A DNA stretch of 64,000 nucleotides from Antarcticibacterium flavum (GCF_006159205.1 NZ_CP040812.1:248001-312000); one strand, 5' to 3'; shown: positions 54,183 to 63,702, counted from the first letter of the stretch. Notes: generated by a model from the sequence alone, not told the origin. Program-made: numbers and translations.

Positions 54183-56072
54183 CTAAGCCGGTCTGGAGAA
54201 AATTTCTGGCCCCTGTTTTGCCGGTTCAATGGATGGTTTTCGTTCGATCTTTGGTTTCCGGGCGAACTCTTTTAGTTTGGTAACGTAATACATCTTCATA
54301 GTTTTATTGCCTTTTACCTCTACTTCTCCCCGGTATTCACATTCGAAATGATGCTTTACCAACTGGTAAGTATTTTCAGAAATATTTATGCGGCCGGCCT
54401 CACTGCTGGTTTCCATTCTGGATGCTATATTGACGGTGTCTCCCCAAATATCATATGCAAATTTCTTTTTACCCACCACTCCCGCTACTACAGGCCCGGT
54501 GTTCATACCAATGCGAATTTCAAATCTTACCTCCCCGTTTGTCTGGTTCTCTTTTGCATTTTTAACAAAATCTGCTATTTCCAGGGCGGCCAGTAAGGTT
54601 TTATGGGTGTGGTCCTGAGATGGGAAAGGAAGTCCGCCGGCGCACATATAGCAATCTCCAACCGTTTTGATCTTTTCCAGCCCATATTTCTCTATTACTT
54701 CATCAAATTTCGTAAAATAATAATCTACACTTTCCACCAGTACTTCCGGCTCCAGGTATTCTGAATGGTAGGTAAAGTCCTTGAAATCGGCGAACATTAC
54801 GGTAACTGAGTCAAAGCGCTGTGATTTCACTTTGCCGCGGTCCTTAAGTTCCCTTGCAGTTTCCTCTGGAAGGATATTACGCAGCAGGTGGTCAGATCTA
54901 TTCTTTTCCCTGGCAAGCACCCTGCTCATCTTGTTAATGTATTTATTGCGTCTGTACAAGCCCAGGGCAAGAAGGGCAATGAGGAAAAGTGCGACAATGG
55001 TGGATATCATTGTTATCTTTTGGTTCTGCCTTTGCTGGGCGAGAAGATCTACCTCCACCTGTTTCTGGGAAACTTCATAATCTGTACGCATATTTGCCAT
55101 TTGCTGAATAGTTTCCAGATTTTTCACACTGTCCCTGTAAGTCACATAATCCTTAAAATAATAATATGCATTTTGGAATCTTCCTGCAGCTTCAGAAAGG
55201 TCTGCAAGGGTTAGGTTAGCCTGTCCTATTTCATCCTTTAACCCGTATTTGGTCGCCACATCAAGCGCCCGTTCCGCATAATCAAAGGCAGTTGGGAAAT
55301 CCTCTTGTTTTGCATATATATCAGCCATATAAGTATGATATTCTGCTATGGGATAATAATGTTCCAGCTCTTCCAGGATATCTATAGCTTCATAAATATG
55401 TCTTTTGGCGAGCTCATTCCTGCCTTGTTCTGCATAGATCATCCCCAGGTTCCCTAAAGTATACGCAGTCCCCAGCGGATAATTTATTTGTTCAAATATC
55501 TCCCCGGACTCTGAAATATGCTCCATGGCTTCATCAAATTTCCCCCTGCGAATGTATTCCTCCCCGGCATTTAAAAGTGCCGTTGCCAGGGAAATGGAAT
55601 CATTTACAGTTCTTAGAACAGCGATCCCGCGGTTATAATAATCTTCAGAAGTCTGGGCATTACCACTCTTTGAATAGGTGTCTGCAATGGAAATATTAAG
55701 ACGGCCAATCCCTCTTTGATTATTTGTAAGGTGGGCATAATTTAGGCTGGAAAAAAAGGCATTAAGGGAGGATGCGTAACTGCCCTTTAATTGCATTGCA
55801 TTGCCTTTATGCAAATAGCCACGGTGTAAATAGTCGTATATAGAATCCTCTGCGGCTTTCGCAATTAGCAAATCAGCATATTTTAACAGTAAATCGGGAT
55901 CTTCCTGGTTTTTAGCAATAGAATCAAGAAACTCCAGTTCATTTCCCTGGTACTCACCTTTTTCATATTGGACAATAATGCTATCTGCCCTTGCCGCCTC
56001 CTGTGCAGCAAGGGTTAAGCAAAACAGGCATATTAAGCCTGCAAGCAACCAGCCCTTATACTTTAAAAACAT
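54183..56072 (-). CDS. TPR-sensor class III adenylate/guanylate cyclase
   Basis: This 629-residue protein has a signal peptide (LLAGLICLFCLTLAAQ). About six TPR repeats span about 75-320, with one transmembrane helix (about 352-372) and a class III cyclase domain (about 415-590). Metal-binding aspartates sit in MFADFKDF and KTVGDCYM. The base-contacting Lys (KIKTVGD) and Asp (YDIWGDTVN) favour ATP, and the transition-state Asn and Arg sit in TVNIASRM. So it is probably an adenylate cyclase with a periplasmic TPR sensor and a cytoplasmic catalytic part. It is convergent with the phosphatase gene (21 bp). Confidence 0.88.
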   Translation of the reverse strand: MFLKYKGWLLAGLICLFCLTLAAQEAARADSIIVQYEKGEYQGNELEFLDSIAKNQEDPDLLLKYADLLIAKAAEDSIYDYLHRGYLHKGNAMQLKGSYASSLNAFFSSLNYAHLTNNQRGIGRLNISIADTYSKSGNAQTSEDYYNRGIAVLRTVNDSISLATALLNAGEEYIRRGKFDEAMEHISESGEIFEQINYPLGTAYTLGNLGMIYAEQGRNELAKRHIYEAIDILEELEHYYPIAEYHTYMADIYAKQEDFPTAFDYAERALDVATKYGLKDEIGQANLTLADLSEAAGRFQNAYYYFKDYVTYRDSVKNLETIQQMANMRTDYEVSQKQVEVDLLAQQRQNQKITMISTIVALFLIALLALGLYRRNKYINKMSRVLAREKNRSDHLLRNILPEETARELKDRGKVKSQRFDSVTVMFADFKDFTYHSEYLEPEVLVESVDYYFTKFDEVIEKYGLEKIKTVGDCYMCAGGLPFPSQDHTHKTLLAALEIADFVKNAKENQTNGEVRFEIRIGMNTGPVVAGVVGKKKFAYDIWGDTVNIASRMETSSEAGRINISENTYQLVKHHFECEYRGEVEVKGNKTMKMYYVTKLKEFARKPKIERKPSIEPAKQGPEIFSRPA

Positions 56073-56076
56073 ATTC

Positions 56077-56448
56077 TTATCTCATTTGAAGTTTTGGATC
56101 ATACCAATACTCTTCTGGATCATTAGGGATTTTAAATCCTATCATATAATTTTCAAACTTTTCACTTCCCGGAGATTGACTTAATATTTTCCCTTCCCAG
56201 ACATCCCCCTTTTTTTGAGGTTCTCCTTCCAAAAGATTTTGGGACCCTCTGTATTTCTTTTTGTTGTTATCGCTCTCTTTAATACCTGTGATCTCGGTAA
56301 GTCCGCTATCTTTGTCCAACTCCCAACGAACAATATCGCCCGGGTCCACCAATGTCGTAAGTTCTTCTGTAGGCTTGGCTTTGCTCCCGCTTTGTCTTAA
56401 TTTAAGATTTAAGGATTGCCCTGCACGGCTTATGTAAATAGTTTTCAT
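56077..56448 (-). CDS. Hypothetical protein upstream of the cyclase
   Basis: This 123-residue protein is soluble, with VDPGDIVRWELD resembling a beta-sandwich or cupredoxin-like entry. Charged loops follow, and it ends PDPEEYWYDPKLQMR. No known family is recognised. It ends 4 bases before the cyclase starts and reads in the same direction, so the two are probably co-transcribed and may work together. Confidence 0.65.
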   Translation of the reverse strand: MKTIYISRAGQSLNLKLRQSGSKAKPTEELTTLVDPGDIVRWELDKDSGLTEITGIKESDNNKKKYRGSQNLLEGEPQKKGDVWEGKILSQSPGSEKFENYMIGFKIPNDPEEYWYDPKLQMR

Positions 56449-56843
56449 AGGTGAAATTTTTATTTCGGTTAAGGTTATTGACTGTTAGACCTTTCCTCAA
56501 CCTTGTTAATACTCTAATTAATTAACCATATCAACTCATTAAAAATCACGGTAGCATTCTGAGGCAGGGCTGTTATGCTGAAGATGTACAGGGGGAAGAT
56601 TACTTCTACAAACCGATATATTTCTTTGGCTTACAGAACGTTATGAAATTAAGGTATTTTTTTGAAAATAACTAATTTTTTTCTGAAGCCAGGATTGATA
56701 CGCCAGGAAGGAAGAAAAATGGTAATCATCTGTAAGTGCAACCCCGGGAATTAAACTTCAATTAGAATCTTGTTAGAATGTTGTGAGAGTCTATAATTAA
56801 ATCGAAGCAGGGTCTAATTTCGCATGTTCCAGACCCCTAAACG
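56449..56843. other. 395-base intergenic stretch with no recognised feature
   Basis: AT-rich spacer between two divergent genes. No convincing open frame, repeat or RNA fold was seen. A weak -7-like TAATTTCG occurs at 56815-56822. Confidence 0.5.
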
Positions 56844-57422
56844 GTGTGGGATTATGCTATGGGGACAGCGATCTATGAAACGGAAAAAATGTGTATTAGA
56901 CTTAACGGGGCGAGCGTTATAAAGACATATAAACATACCCGCGGCTACAAAAAACGTTATAAAAAAGAAAAGGCTGCACTTAATCTTTTGAAAGATATCC
57001 AGGGCATTCCTGCCTTACTGGACTGGGATGACCATAGGTTTAACCTGAAAATGACCTGTTTACCCAGGACCACCCCCACCACCCTGAAACCGGAAGAACT
57101 GGCAAAGATCAAAAATATCATTACAGCATCCCTGCGGCAGGGAGTGGCCAGGCACGTCCTGCCAAAACGGGATATACTTTGCACCTATGAGGGACAGGTT
57201 TCAATTGTAGATTTTGAACGGGTAACTATAAAAAAGGCCTGGGACCCTCTTAGCTGGTATATAGCAAAAAGCGTAACTCTCTTTCATTTAAACAGGTTAA
57301 TTTTTGAGCATCAACCCCAACTTTTGAGCAGAGAGGAGATATTTGAAGTGTCCCTGGGATTCAAGGTTCAAAAATTCTTCAGGAAATATATGTATATAAG
57401 GGACCTTATTAGAAATTCATAA
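56844..57422 (+). CDS. Kinase-fold phosphotransferase-like protein
   Basis: This 192-residue protein has a basic N-terminal lobe (KRYKKEKAALNLL), a central helical segment, and a possible catalytic loop (RHVLPKRDIL) followed by the metal-loop-like VDFERVT. It resembles small WaaP/RIO-like kinase-fold proteins, but the match is loose. The start is a GTG at 56844 or in-frame ATGs at 56859 or 56889. Gene neighbours give no clue. Confidence 0.5.
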   Translation: MWDYAMGTAIYETEKMCIRLNGASVIKTYKHTRGYKKRYKKEKAALNLLKDIQGIPALLDWDDHRFNLKMTCLPRTTPTTLKPEELAKIKNIITASLRQGVARHVLPKRDILCTYEGQVSIVDFERVTIKKAWDPLSWYIAKSVTLFHLNRLIFEHQPQLLSREEIFEVSLGFKVQKFFRKYMYIRDLIRNS

Positions 57423-57511
57423 TGTAAATTGGAAGCCGGTGAAATTTTAATCTATTAAAGTGATAACGGATTTTCCGGACATTATTATGAACCTCTGGTT
57501 GTTACATCTAT

Positions 57512-58792
57512 ATGCTTAAAAGGGAAATTTCCCGTTGGGACCTTATTCTGCTTTTTATTAATGGCACCATTGGAGCAGGGATTTTTGGCCTTCCCTCCCA
57601 GGTATACGGCCTGGCCGGCTTCTACAGCCTTCCGGCCCTTTTTATATGCGCAATAATAATTTTTATACTCATTCTTGCCTTTGCAGAGGTTGCCAGCAGG
57701 TTCAACAAGACAGGGGGGCCTTATCTTTATACATTGGCAGCTTTTGGAAAAAAGCCTGCTTTTGTGATTGGCTGGCTTTTGTTAATTACAAGGGTTTCAG
57801 CATACGCTGCGCTTATACATTTGCTGGTAACCTATTTAGGTTATTTTCATCCTGTCCTGGTGACTCCTTTTTATTACGAGGGTCTTATTATTTTAATTAC
57901 TTTACTTTTTACCTGGATCAATTACCTTGGAGTAAGAAATTCCACAATCCTCAACAATACCCTGGCCATTGCCAAAATACTGCCCTTATTGATATTTGTA
58001 GTGGCAGGGGCATTTTTTATTGATATGGATCTTGTGAACACCGGCCAGGCAATGCCTCCAGGTTCAAATTTTGCTTCCTCTGTGCTTATTCTCATTTTTG
58101 CATTTACCGGCTTTGAATCTGTCCTGGTCAATACAGGGGAGGTAAAAAATCCAAAAAAGAATATTCCTTTTGCCCTTATTGTTTCCCTTACGTTTGTCAC
58201 GATCTTCTATGCACTCATCCTTTTCGTTAATATGGGCACCCTGCCGGAGCTGGCATCTTCAAATACACCAATAACAGATGCTGCAAGGCTGTTCCTGGGA
58301 CCTGCCGGGGCTTTCATGATCACCCTGGGTGCCGTTATCTCCATAGGAGGTACCCTTAATGCGGTTATGCTAATTGGTTCCCGGGTTCCCTATGCACTTG
58401 CCGGGGAAAAACAATTTCCAAAGTTGTTTCAAAAGGTACATCCCAGGAATCATACACCTGTTTATTCCCTGTTCCTGTTTATTGCCATAAGCATTGTGGC
58501 CTCCTTAACAGGATCATTTATCTATGCCGTATCAATCACCGTAATAAGTAAAGTGCTCATTTACCTGCTTGTGTGTGCAGCACTTATAAAAATGAGAAGG
58601 AAATCAAAAAAAGAAGAACGCTATTTTAAACTTAAATATGGCTATTTCATAGCCATTACAGGAATGCTGGCCTCCATTGGCCTTCTTATAAGTGCAGATC
58701 TTTCAGAATTCCTGGATGTGCTAATCACGGTGCTCGCAGGAATACTGCTGTTTGGTATTTATAAATATTTTTCAGCAACAAGGAAAAAATGA
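57512..58792 (+). CDS. APC-family amino acid permease
   Basis: This 426-residue protein has about twelve hydrophobic segments. The APC signature is at the start: WDLILLFINGTIGAGIFGLP, with the helix-1 GxG substrate-binding loop. EVASRFNKTGGPYLYT follows. It should carry amino acids or amines across the inner membrane; substrate unknown. Confidence 0.87.
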   Translation: MLKREISRWDLILLFINGTIGAGIFGLPSQVYGLAGFYSLPALFICAIIIFILILAFAEVASRFNKTGGPYLYTLAAFGKKPAFVIGWLLLITRVSAYAALIHLLVTYLGYFHPVLVTPFYYEGLIILITLLFTWINYLGVRNSTILNNTLAIAKILPLLIFVVAGAFFIDMDLVNTGQAMPPGSNFASSVLILIFAFTGFESVLVNTGEVKNPKKNIPFALIVSLTFVTIFYALILFVNMGTLPELASSNTPITDAARLFLGPAGAFMITLGAVISIGGTLNAVMLIGSRVPYALAGEKQFPKLFQKVHPRNHTPVYSLFLFIAISIVASLTGSFIYAVSITVISKVLIYLLVCAALIKMRRKSKKEERYFKLKYGYFIAITGMLASIGLLISADLSEFLDVLITVLAGILLFGIYKYFSATRKK

Positions 58793-59113
58793 TTCGCTAT
58801 TTTTTAGTTGGCTATTTAAACTAATTTCCTAACCCTGGCAGGAATCTGTTAAAATTATTTATCAATTATACTGCCACTCTCTGTATCAAGTCCTTATCAA
58901 CAATTTTTTATCATCATACTTATATATCTCAATTTCAGAATATTATAAAGTAATCTGACCTATTATGGAACCGGAAAGACAATACAATGAATCTTCAGAA
59001 TGGTTAAAATCCCTCGGCATTTTATAGTTTTTATTTAATTTGGTTCCTGAAATAAAATTCGATGATTACTTACATCGCATTATTTCAAAACCTAACCAAA
59101 ACTGCCCAAACCT
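58793..59113. other. 321-base intergenic stretch with no recognised feature
   Basis: AT-rich spacer before the lipoprotein gene. No gene or clear hairpin was seen; it presumably holds that gene's promoter, which I cannot place. Confidence 0.5.
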
Positions 59114-59683
59114 ATGAAACTCCTTAAAGCTTTGATGCTACTCCTTGCTGTAACCGTTCTTTTTGCATGTTCAAAAGATGATGACACTCCTCCAGACCCG
59201 CCAATTGAAGAAGCTACAGGAATTGAAGGAGAATGGCAGCTTGAGGAATATGATTATTCGGGTTCCTCTACAGTATCTCATGAAGATTTTACTTATACTT
59301 CAAGTTATGCCGCAGTGGCAAAAAACCTTAATGTGAAACTTACTATTAAGACAGATCCCAATACCTGGAGCACTGAGGGTAATTACACCCTCGAGCTCAC
59401 AACCACCCGGGATGGAGAAACATCCACAAGAGAAATTGTTGTTAACGATCTGGCAAACGCCGGTAGTTTTGTCCTTAACGAGGACCAGTTCCATCCCGAA
59501 AATCAAAACCCGGGATTTCCTGAACCCGGGGAGATCAATCCTATGGATATCACCTCCTTCACAATAGAAGAACTCACCAGCAGCAGGATGGTGCTTTCAT
59601 TTGAAGAAACACATACTACCACAGAGAATGGCTTGCAAGGTGAAACAACAGTAAAAGGCACCCAGGTTTATAAAAGACTATAA
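59114..59683 (+). CDS. Lipocalin-like lipoprotein
   Basis: This 189-residue protein has a lipoprotein signal (LLLAVTVLFACSK) and an acidic-proline linker. A beta-rich domain follows, with GIEGEWQLEEYDY and YTLELTTTRDGET characteristic of DUF5004/lipocalin-like folds. Surface or periplasmic, function unknown. Confidence 0.75.
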   Translation: MKLLKALMLLLAVTVLFACSKDDDTPPDPPIEEATGIEGEWQLEEYDYSGSSTVSHEDFTYTSSYAAVAKNLNVKLTIKTDPNTWSTEGNYTLELTTTRDGETSTREIVVNDLANAGSFVLNEDQFHPENQNPGFPEPGEINPMDITSFTIEELTSSRMVLSFEETHTTTENGLQGETTVKGTQVYKRL

Positions 59684-59704
59684 ATTTCCCGGAAATTAAC
59701 CAGG

Positions 59705-60643
59705 TTATTTTAGCTTCCCTCCCAGCCTGTTGGTGAATCTCGAAAAGATCACCAGCTGCTTTTTAGTATTAATAAAATAAACCCCGGTAAGCAAAACAAC
59801 TGCTGCGACTATGGATTGAGTGGTGATTTGCTCATTAAGGAAATACCATCCCAGCAAAAGCGCAATAATTGGGTTGACGTAAGTTGAGGTTGCAACCTTC
59901 TCAGGCGATACTGTCTTTAAAAGGTAGTTAAAGGAGGTGAAGGCCACTATACTTCCAAAAATAATAAGCAGCAGCATTGAATATTGAACAGGTACACTCC
60001 ATCCTACTGGGCTACTCCAGCGTTCCCCAAGTAAGAGGCTTCCAATAAAAAGCATGATCCCACCGGTAAGCATTTGATATGCTGTGTTTACAAAATAATT
60101 GGTCGGCAAATTCGCTTTCCCCACGAAGAGGCTGCCGTATGCCCAGCTTAAAAGGCATAAAAAGATCATAAATATCCCAAGGAGAGAATTCTCCTGGCTC
60201 ACTACCTGCTTTTGACTTATCAATAAATAGATCCCTATGATCCCCAGGAAAACCCCTACCATAGACATTGGCTGGATCTTTTTTCCCTGTAGGATACGCA
60301 TTAAAATAAGCACCACCAGTGGCTGTGCCGAGATCTCCAGGGCCGCAAAACCACTATCCACATACTTTAGAGCCCATACCACCACCCCATTACCAAAGGT
60401 GAGAAACAAAAATCCTGCGATAGCAGTGTTTAACAATTGCCTGCGGGTGATCACCAGGCTTATTCTCATAAGTTTACACAGCAAGAAAATAAGTAAGCCC
60501 GCAGTGGTAAAACGTATAGATGCCAGCATAAAAGGTGGCAATTCTGTCACCGCAATTTTATTAAGAAGATATGTTGAACCCCATATTACGTAGATGGAGA
60601 AAAAAGCCAGGATAATAAAAACCGGGTTCGGGGCCTTGCTCAT
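59705..60643 (-). CDS. EamA/DMT-family transporter
   Basis: This 312-residue protein has ten hydrophobic segments in two EamA repeats. It opens FSIYVIWGSTYLLNKIAV, and its second repeat starts near GIFMIFLCLLSWAYGSLF. The family exports metabolites such as amino acids. A small palindrome (59683-59697) separates it from the convergent lipoprotein gene. Confidence 0.9.
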   Translation of the reverse strand: MSKAPNPVFIILAFFSIYVIWGSTYLLNKIAVTELPPFMLASIRFTTAGLLIFLLCKLMRISLVITRRQLLNTAIAGFLFLTFGNGVVVWALKYVDSGFAALEISAQPLVVLILMRILQGKKIQPMSMVGVFLGIIGIYLLISQKQVVSQENSLLGIFMIFLCLLSWAYGSLFVGKANLPTNYFVNTAYQMLTGGIMLFIGSLLLGERWSSPVGWSVPVQYSMLLLIIFGSIVAFTSFNYLLKTVSPEKVATSTYVNPIIALLLGWYFLNEQITTQSIVAAVVLLTGVYFINTKKQLVIFSRFTNRLGGKLK

Positions 60644-60745
60644 GAATAAACAGTTTGTACCAGATTATGATCTTCGATATTTTTGTTGCTGAAGGTCTTT
60701 CTCAACAAGATCCTTAAAGAAGCTGCAATATTAGGGATTATCTTT

Positions 60746-61240
60746 CTATTCCATCTTTACATTTTCTGAAAAATCTGCAGATAAAATTTCAAGTTTAGGC
60801 TCAATATAAGTTCTGCAGAAAGGTTTATGCCTGTCCTGAAGATAGTAATTCCTGAATTCCTCCCCCGATGGCCTGAATTCCCTGAAAGGAAGTATCCTGG
60901 TGATCAATGTATGGTTAAATTCTTTTTGGTGCCTGGCAAGGATCTTTCCCGCCTGCTTTTCCTGTTCTTCTGAAAAGGTATATATAGCAGAACGATATTT
61001 CTCCCTAAACCTGTGCAAAGAACTGCTGCTGTGGGTATGGAGGTGAATGAGGATAAGCCGGTCCAACGAGATAACCCCTGGATCAAAATGCACGATAACG
61101 GCTTCAGAAAAACTTGATGCTTTTCCAATAGAAGCTATAAATCCCTGTTCCACTTTTTCAACACCTTTCAGCCTTTGAAAAACCGCTTCTGTACACCAGT
61201 GGCAGCCACCACCAAATCCTGCCCTTTCCAAGTTCTCCAT
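60746..61240 (-). CDS. Peptide-methionine (S)-S-oxide reductase MsrA-like
   Basis: This 164-residue protein has the active-site motif GGGCHWCTEAVFQRLKGV near residue 10, with the MsrA catalytic Cys. Most MsrA have GCFWC; here Phe is replaced by His. VIVHFDPGVISLDRLI, and RFREKYRSAIYTF in place of a YRS-like element, also fit. It should repair oxidised methionine. The start is the ATG at 61240; an ATG at 61270 is in frame too. Confidence 0.8.
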   Translation of the reverse strand: MENLERAGFGGGCHWCTEAVFQRLKGVEKVEQGFIASIGKASSFSEAVIVHFDPGVISLDRLILIHLHTHSSSSLHRFREKYRSAIYTFSEEQEKQAGKILARHQKEFNHTLITRILPFREFRPSGEEFRNYYLQDRHKPFCRTYIEPKLEILSADFSENVKME

Positions 61241-61390
61241 AAGTTTCAGGATGTAATTAATTGAGATCAAAGTTCAAAATTAGGCAATTACTTTTTTTGT
61301 TGCTATCCAAAAATATAGATATAACCTTTAAGAGAGCATTCCGAAGCCTGGAAAATATGTATATTTATTTCCACTCTTAAAAAATTGTAT

Positions 61391-61723
61391 ATGAGCTCGC
61401 AGGTTACAGATTATATCAATGAAGCATCAGAAGAGCAACAGCGAATTATGCAGCGTGTAAGGGAACTCATAAAAGAAACTGTCCCAGGCAGCACTGAAGA
61501 ATTTAAATGGAGCAGGCCGGTGTTTCGAAAGGAAAAGGATTTTGCCTATTTAAAACGTGCAAAGAAATATGTTACTCTTGGATTCTTCAATTTTGAAAAA
61601 CTTAAAGATGAGGATAACAGGCTGGAAGGAACCGGGAAGGATATGAGGCATGTAAAGCTCACCACGCTTAATGATTTAGATATAGATCTTTTTAAGGAGT
61701 GGTTCCAGGCAGCTTCAACATAA
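61391..61723 (+). CDS. DUF1801 (YdhG-like) protein
   Basis: This 110-residue protein starts SSQVTDYINEASEEQQ. It shows the DUF1801 core, with EFKWSRPVFRKEKDFAYL and the YVTLGFF strand. Function unknown. The start at 61391 is preferred over the TTG at 61385. Confidence 0.82.
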   Translation: MSSQVTDYINEASEEQQRIMQRVRELIKETVPGSTEEFKWSRPVFRKEKDFAYLKRAKKYVTLGFFNFEKLKDEDNRLEGTGKDMRHVKLTTLNDLDIDLFKEWFQAAST

Positions 61724-61743
61724 ATTAATCTTAATGCAAACAA

Positions 61744-61771
61744 AAAAAGCCAACTCGTGGGTTGGCTTTCT
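61744..61771. terminator. Bidirectional terminator between DUF1801 and cold-shock genes
   Basis: AAAGCCAAC (61746-61754) pairs with GTTGGCTTT (61761-61769) across 6 bases, with an A-run before it. Confidence 0.8.
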
Positions 61772-61789
61772 AAATATTCTTAAGGATGA

Positions 61790-62239
61790 CTAGATCTTTT
61801 TAACCCTTACGGCGTTCATCCCTTTCATTCCTCTTTCAAGTTCATAGGTCACGCGATCATTTTCATCTATCTCATCTATAAGACCGCTAACGTGAACAAA
61901 GTATTTCTCCTGGGTATTGTCGTCTATGATAAATCCAAAACCTTTAGAGTGGTCAAAAAAGGACACTTTTCCTTCCTTGTCCTTCTTGGTGTCTTCCTGT
62001 TCGCCTTCCTCTTTCTTTGGAACTCCAAGGACAATATCCTCGGCATCTACCTCGATCTTTCTGGAAGGATCTGGCGGGGTATCTGTTAAGTTACCAAACT
62101 CGTCTACATAGGCTATATCAAAATCGCTCCCTTTAGGATTAGCTTTACGCTCTTCTTTTTTCTTTTGCTTTTCTTCACGTTTTTTAGCGCGCTGCTTTTC
62201 CTTTTCTATTTTATTAAATGTTTGTTGCGATTTTGCCAT
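61790..62239 (-). CDS. Cold-shock domain protein with basic coiled N-terminus
   Basis: This 149-residue protein has a Lys/Glu-rich N-terminal helix (about 1-40) and a linker. A cold-shock domain (about 90-149) carries RNP motifs KGFGFI and YFVHVSGL. It should bind single-stranded nucleic acid. The domain order is common in Bacteroidetes. Confidence 0.9.
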   Translation of the reverse strand: MAKSQQTFNKIEKEKQRAKKREEKQKKKEERKANPKGSDFDIAYVDEFGNLTDTPPDPSRKIEVDAEDIVLGVPKKEEGEQEDTKKDKEGKVSFFDHSKGFGFIIDDNTQEKYFVHVSGLIDEIDENDRVTYELERGMKGMNAVRVKKI

Positions 62240-62384
62240 AAAATTTATCTGGTTGTTTTTTATTTTCGGTAAAGATAAGCTATAGGATTTAATTTTCTAA
62301 ATTTCATTTCTTAAGCTTATTTTAAAATGGAATTTTATTAATGAGTATCCCACCGGGATTTGCTATGACTGTGCATCCTTGTTT

Positions 62385-62840
62385 TTATGCAGGTTGCATT
62401 TCCATATCTTTCTTCGATTTCCTGTATAGAAAGGAAGTAAAAATGTTCCTCTTTGCAAATCTAAACTGCCTGTCTGCCTGCAACAATTTGGTAAAAAGTG
62501 CTTTATTCACTCCAAAATATTCGTATGTGCTCCCATTGTTGAATGTCACCTCAAGTACATTCCCCTTGTGTTGTAGATCTGCAATGGCAGCTGTGGCCAG
62601 GGTAATATTATATTCTTCTAAATTGGCTGCTTTTGTGGCAGGAGCTATGCTCACTAGAAAATGATAGCCATCAATGATCTGTTTGCTTCTCATTTCTGCC
62701 TCAGCATGTAGCTCATCTGTTTCCTGGAATTTATCTGGATGCCATTCCTTTACAAGATTCCTGTAACTGGTCTTCAATTCCTTAAGGTCGATCTCTTTTT
62801 CAACATTAAAGAGTTTCTTGTATTCATTTATGCGCTTCAT
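62385..62840 (-). CDS. DnaJ-domain protein with C-terminal KTSC domain
   Basis: This 151-residue protein has a J domain (about 1-65) with the HPD motif (EWHPDKF). A KTSC domain (about 95-135) follows, opening GNVLEVTFNNGSTYEYFGV. J domains stimulate Hsp70 ATPase activity; KTSC function is unknown but is linked to nucleic-acid metabolism. Fusion of the two is familiar in Bacteroidetes. Confidence 0.85.
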   Translation of the reverse strand: MKRINEYKKLFNVEKEIDLKELKTSYRNLVKEWHPDKFQETDELHAEAEMRSKQIIDGYHFLVSIAPATKAANLEEYNITLATAAIADLQHKGNVLEVTFNNGSTYEYFGVNKALFTKLLQADRQFRFAKRNIFTSFLYRKSKKDMEMQPA

Positions 62841-62936
62841 CTATGCTGTTTTTTACGAGGCACGAAATTAGGCTATTAAAATGGATATTAGATGAATTAT
62901 TTTTGTCTCCAGCCTGTTTATTTTCAGAAACTTACT

Positions 62937-62980
62937 AAAAAAACATCCGGGTACAGAAAATCATTCCCTGCACCCGGATA
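62937..62980 (-). terminator. Terminator of the cupin gene (minus strand)
   Basis: ATCCGGGT (62945-62952) pairs with ACCCGGAT (62972-62979). On the minus strand it is followed by seven T residues (plus-strand A-run 62937-62943). Confidence 0.6.
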
Positions 62981-63007
62981 TGGATATTCTTAATCATTGT
63001 TGTCCGG

Positions 63008-63040
63008 TTAAAGAGTCTGGACCGCTTGCGCTACTAGAAT
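63008..63040. repeat. Interspersed repeat copy B
   Basis: TTAAAGAGTCTGGACCGC, then TGCGCTACTAGAAT, matches 40792-40825. The rest of 62841-63228 holds only a terminator and no gene. Confidence 0.5.
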
Positions 63041-63228
63041 ATAGACCTGGACTAAAATCTACGTCAATGGAAAACAGCGCTTTACTCAATTCTAAAAAAC
63101 GTGGATTTTCCTAAACTATTCTAAATTCAACACCACCGCCAGGTGGAGGTTGATATGACCTCTGCCTTTATAGAAAGGCTAAACGTAAATTCATATTATA
63201 TTAATCGGAAACCAATGATTCTTAATAA

Positions 63229-63702
63229 CTAATTCTTAACTACCACAGGAAATGCATCTACCGGCTCCTCAAACGCTATGAATAATATGCAGGGGCCCTG
63301 TATACATTTTGCGGTATGCGCCTTGTTAGGGGGACCATAGGCATAGTTTCCCACTTTTAAGGTTTGGGTATCCTCCCCCTCATAAGTGACCTGCATCTCC
63401 CCGGAGACCAGCACCATTCGCTCTGCAGAGGTATGGGTATGGTTTGGAACCATCGCATTCTCCGGGATCCTGAAAAAGATATCAGAATTTTTCTTTGAGG
63501 GATCACCATGTAGTACCGCAATATTACATCCTTGCGGCATAAAATCTGGACATGGGCTCCACTCAATGTCTTTCCTATCGTGAACTTTCACTATAGCATT
63601 TTCATTGCCTGTATCCTGGGCCATGAGGCCGGGAGCGGCTATAAACAGAAAGAATACTATAGCCACCTTTAGACTTGTCATAAACTCATTTTCCGCTTTC
63701 AT
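63229..63702 (-). CDS. Exported cupin-domain protein
   Basis: This 157-residue protein has a signal peptide (VAIVFFLFIAAPGLMAQ). A single cupin barrel follows, with RIPENAMVPNHTHTSAERMVLVSGEMQV (metal-ligand His/His/Glu pattern) and YGPPNKAH. Catalytic role unknown. Periplasmic. Confidence 0.82.
   Translation of the reverse strand: MKAENEFMTSLKVAIVFFLFIAAPGLMAQDTGNENAIVKVHDRKDIEWSPCPDFMPQGCNIAVLHGDPSKKNSDIFFRIPENAMVPNHTHTSAERMVLVSGEMQVTYEGEDTQTLKVGNYAYGPPNKAHTAKCIQGPCILFIAFEEPVDAFPVVVKN

Noticed and set aside
49822..56448. A complete Pycsar anti-phage system
   Set aside because: The only cyclase nearby is a TPR-sensor type on the other strand with ATP-type pocket residues and does not resemble a stand-alone PycC.
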